Made by a program: the position numbers and the translations under genes. Shown piece by piece: positions 51,174 to 53,469 of a DNA stretch of 53,469 bases. Every line of letters starts with the position of its first letter. Within the stretch, counting starts at the first letter, position 1. Under the pieces are notes generated by a model, which did no database searches, was not told the origin of the DNA, and saw only the letters and a program-made list of their open reading frames with translations. Where the stretch lies: positions 1 through 53,469 of the forward strand of contig SCRO01000028.1 of the NCBI GenBank assembly GCA_004298505.1, given 5' to 3'. Source of the DNA: Rhodanobacter sp. GTDB lineage: Bacteria; Pseudomonadota; Gammaproteobacteria; Xanthomonadales; Rhodanobacteraceae.

Positions 51174-53284
51174 CTACCAGATCTTCACCTGCTTGTCGGC
51201 TGGGCGAACCATCGCGTCGCCGCTCTTGCACTGGAACGCCTGCGCGAACGCCGGCATGTTCGACGGGGCACCGATGGCGCGGAACTTCATCGGCGAATGG
51301 GGATCGGCGTTGAGGTACACCATCTGTGCCTTGTCGCGGATGCTGCCGCGCCAGACGCGGGCCCAGTTGAGGAAGAAGCGCTGATCCTCGGTGTAGCCGT
51401 CGATCTTCTCCTTCGCCTCGGCCGGATACTCCTTCAGTGCCGTGTGCAAGGCATCGTAGGCGATGTTGAGGCCGCCCAGGTCGGCGATGTTCTCGCCCAG
51501 GGTCAGTCTGCCGTTGACGTGCAAGTCGGGGTGGTCGGGCAGCGGCGCATAGTTGTCGAACTGGTCGACCAGTTTCTGCGCGCGCGCGTCGAACTGCTTC
51601 TTGTCCGCCGGCGTCCACCAGTTGTCGAGATTGCCGTCGCCGTCGAACTGGCTGCCCTGGTCGTCGAAGCCGTGGCTGGACTCGTGCCCGATCACTGCGC
51701 CGATGCCGCCGTAGTTGATCGCGTCGTCGCCCTTGGCATAGAAGAACGGCGGCTGCAGGATCGCGGCCGGGAAATTGATCGTGTTGTCGGTGGGGTTGTA
51801 GTACGCGTTGACCGTCTGCGGCGTCATGAACCATTCCTGGCGGTCTGCCGGCTGGCCGATCTTGGCGATATTGTAGTCATAGTCGAACTTCTGCGCCGCC
51901 TGCATGTTGGCGAAATAATTGTCCGGCGTGATCTTCAGGCCATCCCAACTGCGCCACTTCTCGGGGTAACCGATCTTGGGCAGGAACTTGTTCCACTTGT
52001 CGATCGCCTTGGCCTTGGTTTCGGCGCTCATCCAGTCCAGGTTTGTGATGCGGTTCTTGAGTGCCTCGCGGATGTTGTGCACGAGTTCCTCGGCGCGCTG
52101 CTTGGCTTCGGGCGGGAAGTACCTGGCCACGTAGAGCTGGCCCAGCGCCTGGCCCATGGCGTCGTCGACCGCGCTCAGCGAACGTTTCCATTGCGGCTTC
52201 TGTTCCGGTTGGCCGCGCAGGGTCTTGTCATAGAAATCGAAGCGCGCGTCGACGAACGGCTCGGACAAGGCGTCGGCCGCGCCGGAGATCGTATGGGCGG
52301 CAAGATAGGCCTTCCACTCGTCCAGCGGCGCGCGGGCCAGCAGCTTGTCCATTTCGGCGAAGAACTTCGGCTGCGACAGCGAGAAGCCCTTGTCGATGGT
52401 GACGCCCTGAGCCTTGAAGAAGTCGTTCCAGTTGAAATGCGGGGTGACCTTGTCCGCGGCGGCAACGCTGACGAAGTGGTACTGGTTTTCCGGCTTGCGC
52501 ATTTCCACGCGCGGGATGGAGTGCTGGGCCAGCTGCGTTTCCAGTTTCATCGCCAGGGCGGCCTTCTTCGCCGCTTCGCTGGCGGGGGTGCCGGTCAGTT
52601 CGAACAACTTGGCCAGGTACTTCACGTAGGCGTCGCGAACGTCCTTGTATTTGGCGTTGCTGTAGTAGTCCGGCGTGGGCAGGCCGAGGCCGCCCTGATT
52701 GGCGTAGGCGATCTCCATCCTGGCGTTCTTGTAATCAGCGCGTGCGCCGAAGCGGAACACGGCGCTGTTGCCCCGGGTGAAGGACTGGTTGAGCCAGGTC
52801 GGGATGTCCCTGTTCGACTTCAGTGCGTCGATCTTCGCCAGGTAGGGCTTGAGCGGCTCGAAGCCGGCCTGGTTGCGCGCGTCCATGTTCATGCTGGAGC
52901 GATACAGCCAGCCGATTTTCTGCTCGATCGAGCCGGACGTGGCGCTGTCGGCGTGCTTGTCCGCCGCGTCGACCAATTGGTGCTGGTCCTTGAGGCTCTT
53001 TTCGCGTAGCAGGTTGAACGAGCCCCACACCGTCTGGTCGGCCGGAATCGGGTTGGCGGCGACCCACTTGGCGTTGACGAACTGGTTGAAATCCTGGCAC
53101 GCCTCGGTGGCTGGGCCCAGCTCGCTGATATCGAATACGCTCGGTGCTGCAGCGGACGCCGCCGGCGCCGACACGGCGGCAGCCCTGGGGGTGCTGGTAT
53201 TGCCGGCTGGTGCGGTGGGCGTGCTGGCGGATTCCTGCTTGCCACAGGCAGTGAGCGCTAGTGCCACGTTGGCAGCGAGTACTA
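51174..53284 (-). CDS. M13-family (neprilysin/PepO-like) metallopeptidase, 5' end displaced by IS
   Basis: This zinc endopeptidase shows the N-terminal M13 pattern (CQDFNQFVNAKWVAANPIP) and NAYYNPTDNTINFPAAIL. The zinc motif is VIGHESSHGFDDQGS (HExxH) and the third ligand motif ENIADLGG. It ends in the family's short KIW tail. The lipoprotein signal LLVLAANVALALTAC remains, but the native Met and charged start are not present. Reading upstream from about 53285 enters insertion-sequence DNA. An in-frame GTG at 53381 could give a 735-residue product whose first 31 residues are IS-encoded, which should spoil or at least alter the signal peptide. The gene may be inactive or mis-localised. Confidence 0.85.
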
Positions 53285-53469
53285 GCAGCCTGTCGGACTT
53301 GGGGGCAGCACAACGCCGATGTGCGCCCAAAGAAGGAAAAGTGCACCGCCTGGGTGCATCCACAGGGGTTTTAGCGGCCACTTTCGTCGAAACGAACGGA
53401 TTTCCATGCGTTTCAGGCCCTCTGGACGGATTTCGGGCGCAGCATGGCCATACGCTTGAAGTTCCACGC
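53285..53469 (-). mobile_element. Right-hand end of an insertion sequence, cut by window edge
   Basis: The last 185 bases hold a transposase C-terminus followed by a 125-base non-coding tail that ends in CCCCAAGTCCGACAGGCTGC next to the M13 signal-peptide codons. The final bases would be the terminal inverted repeat. The other end and any target duplication lie outside the window, so the family is not assigned. Confidence 0.55.
53413..53469 (-). CDS. DDE transposase C-terminus (partial)
   Basis: The frame open to the window edge encodes AWNFKRMAMLRPKSVQRA and stops at 53413. The AWNFKRM pattern followed by a short basic end is typical of the last helix of IS5/IS1182-like DDE transposases. 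Only 18 codons are visible, so the family remains a guess. Confidence 0.5.
   Translation of the reverse strand, partial: AWNFKRMAMLRPKSVQRA

Noticed and set aside
51003..53298. TGTCGGAC at 51003 and 53291 flanking the M13 gene as possible IS ends
   Set aside because: The match is only 8 bases and in direct rather than inverted orientation. The left site has no transposase nearby.

Overview
The window is a high-GC chromosomal segment from a gammaproteobacterium. Its gene content fits the Xanthomonadales, most likely a Rhodanobacter/Dyella-like member of the Rhodanobacteraceae: secreted GH30 and GH3 glucan hydrolases beside a TonB-receptor relic, RND and MacAB-like efflux with TolC partners, M13 and M20 peptidases, and REP-type inverted repeats. 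This assignment is inferred from gene content only. I recognise about 42 protein genes, one tRNA, several gene relics and one edge-truncated insertion sequence.

From 1 to 17 kb lies an envelope and glycan region. An OmpR-type regulator and histidine kinase are followed by a polysaccharide deacetylase, a GT4 and a GT9 glycosyltransferase. Next come a GH30/GH3 pair on the minus strand, then PAP2, PepSY and DUF2127 proteins. Two tandem LAB_N membrane proteins, an ArnT-like GT39 transferase and an asparagine synthase-like amidotransferase complete it. The region is littered with debris: a deleted copy of the GT9 gene, a fragment of the histidine kinase 3' end, a TonB-receptor plug fragment and a YncE-like propeller fragment.

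From 17.3 to 23 kb is a three-gene RND efflux operon (TolC, adaptor, permease). From 23.3 to 29.2 kb lies an unusual set: a HAD phosphatase, a class III aminotransferase, a stand-alone ketosynthase with its own acyl carrier protein, a FemAB/GNAT-like protein and an arginase-fold protein. I think this is an uncharacterised carrier-protein-linked small-molecule or lipid pathway. A DegT aminotransferase, two half-size DMT permeases and an alpha/beta hydrolase at 32.6-35.4 kb may belong to it. Between them sit a FimT/GspH-like pilin, uvrB, and tRNA-Val(GAC) followed by a small-ORF relic zone.

From 35.5 to 42.1 kb is a MacAB/Dev-type ABC efflux operon (TolC, FtsX permease, ATPase, adaptor) next to its probable two-component regulator. 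From 42.3 to 53.4 kb are housekeeping and peptide-metabolism genes: a GNAT, a SET-domain protein, a ComEA-like HhH protein, an M20 peptidase, YggS, NlpC/P60, rhomboid, RapA and an M13 metallopeptidase. The 5' end of the M13 gene abuts an insertion sequence whose transposase tail is cut by the window edge.
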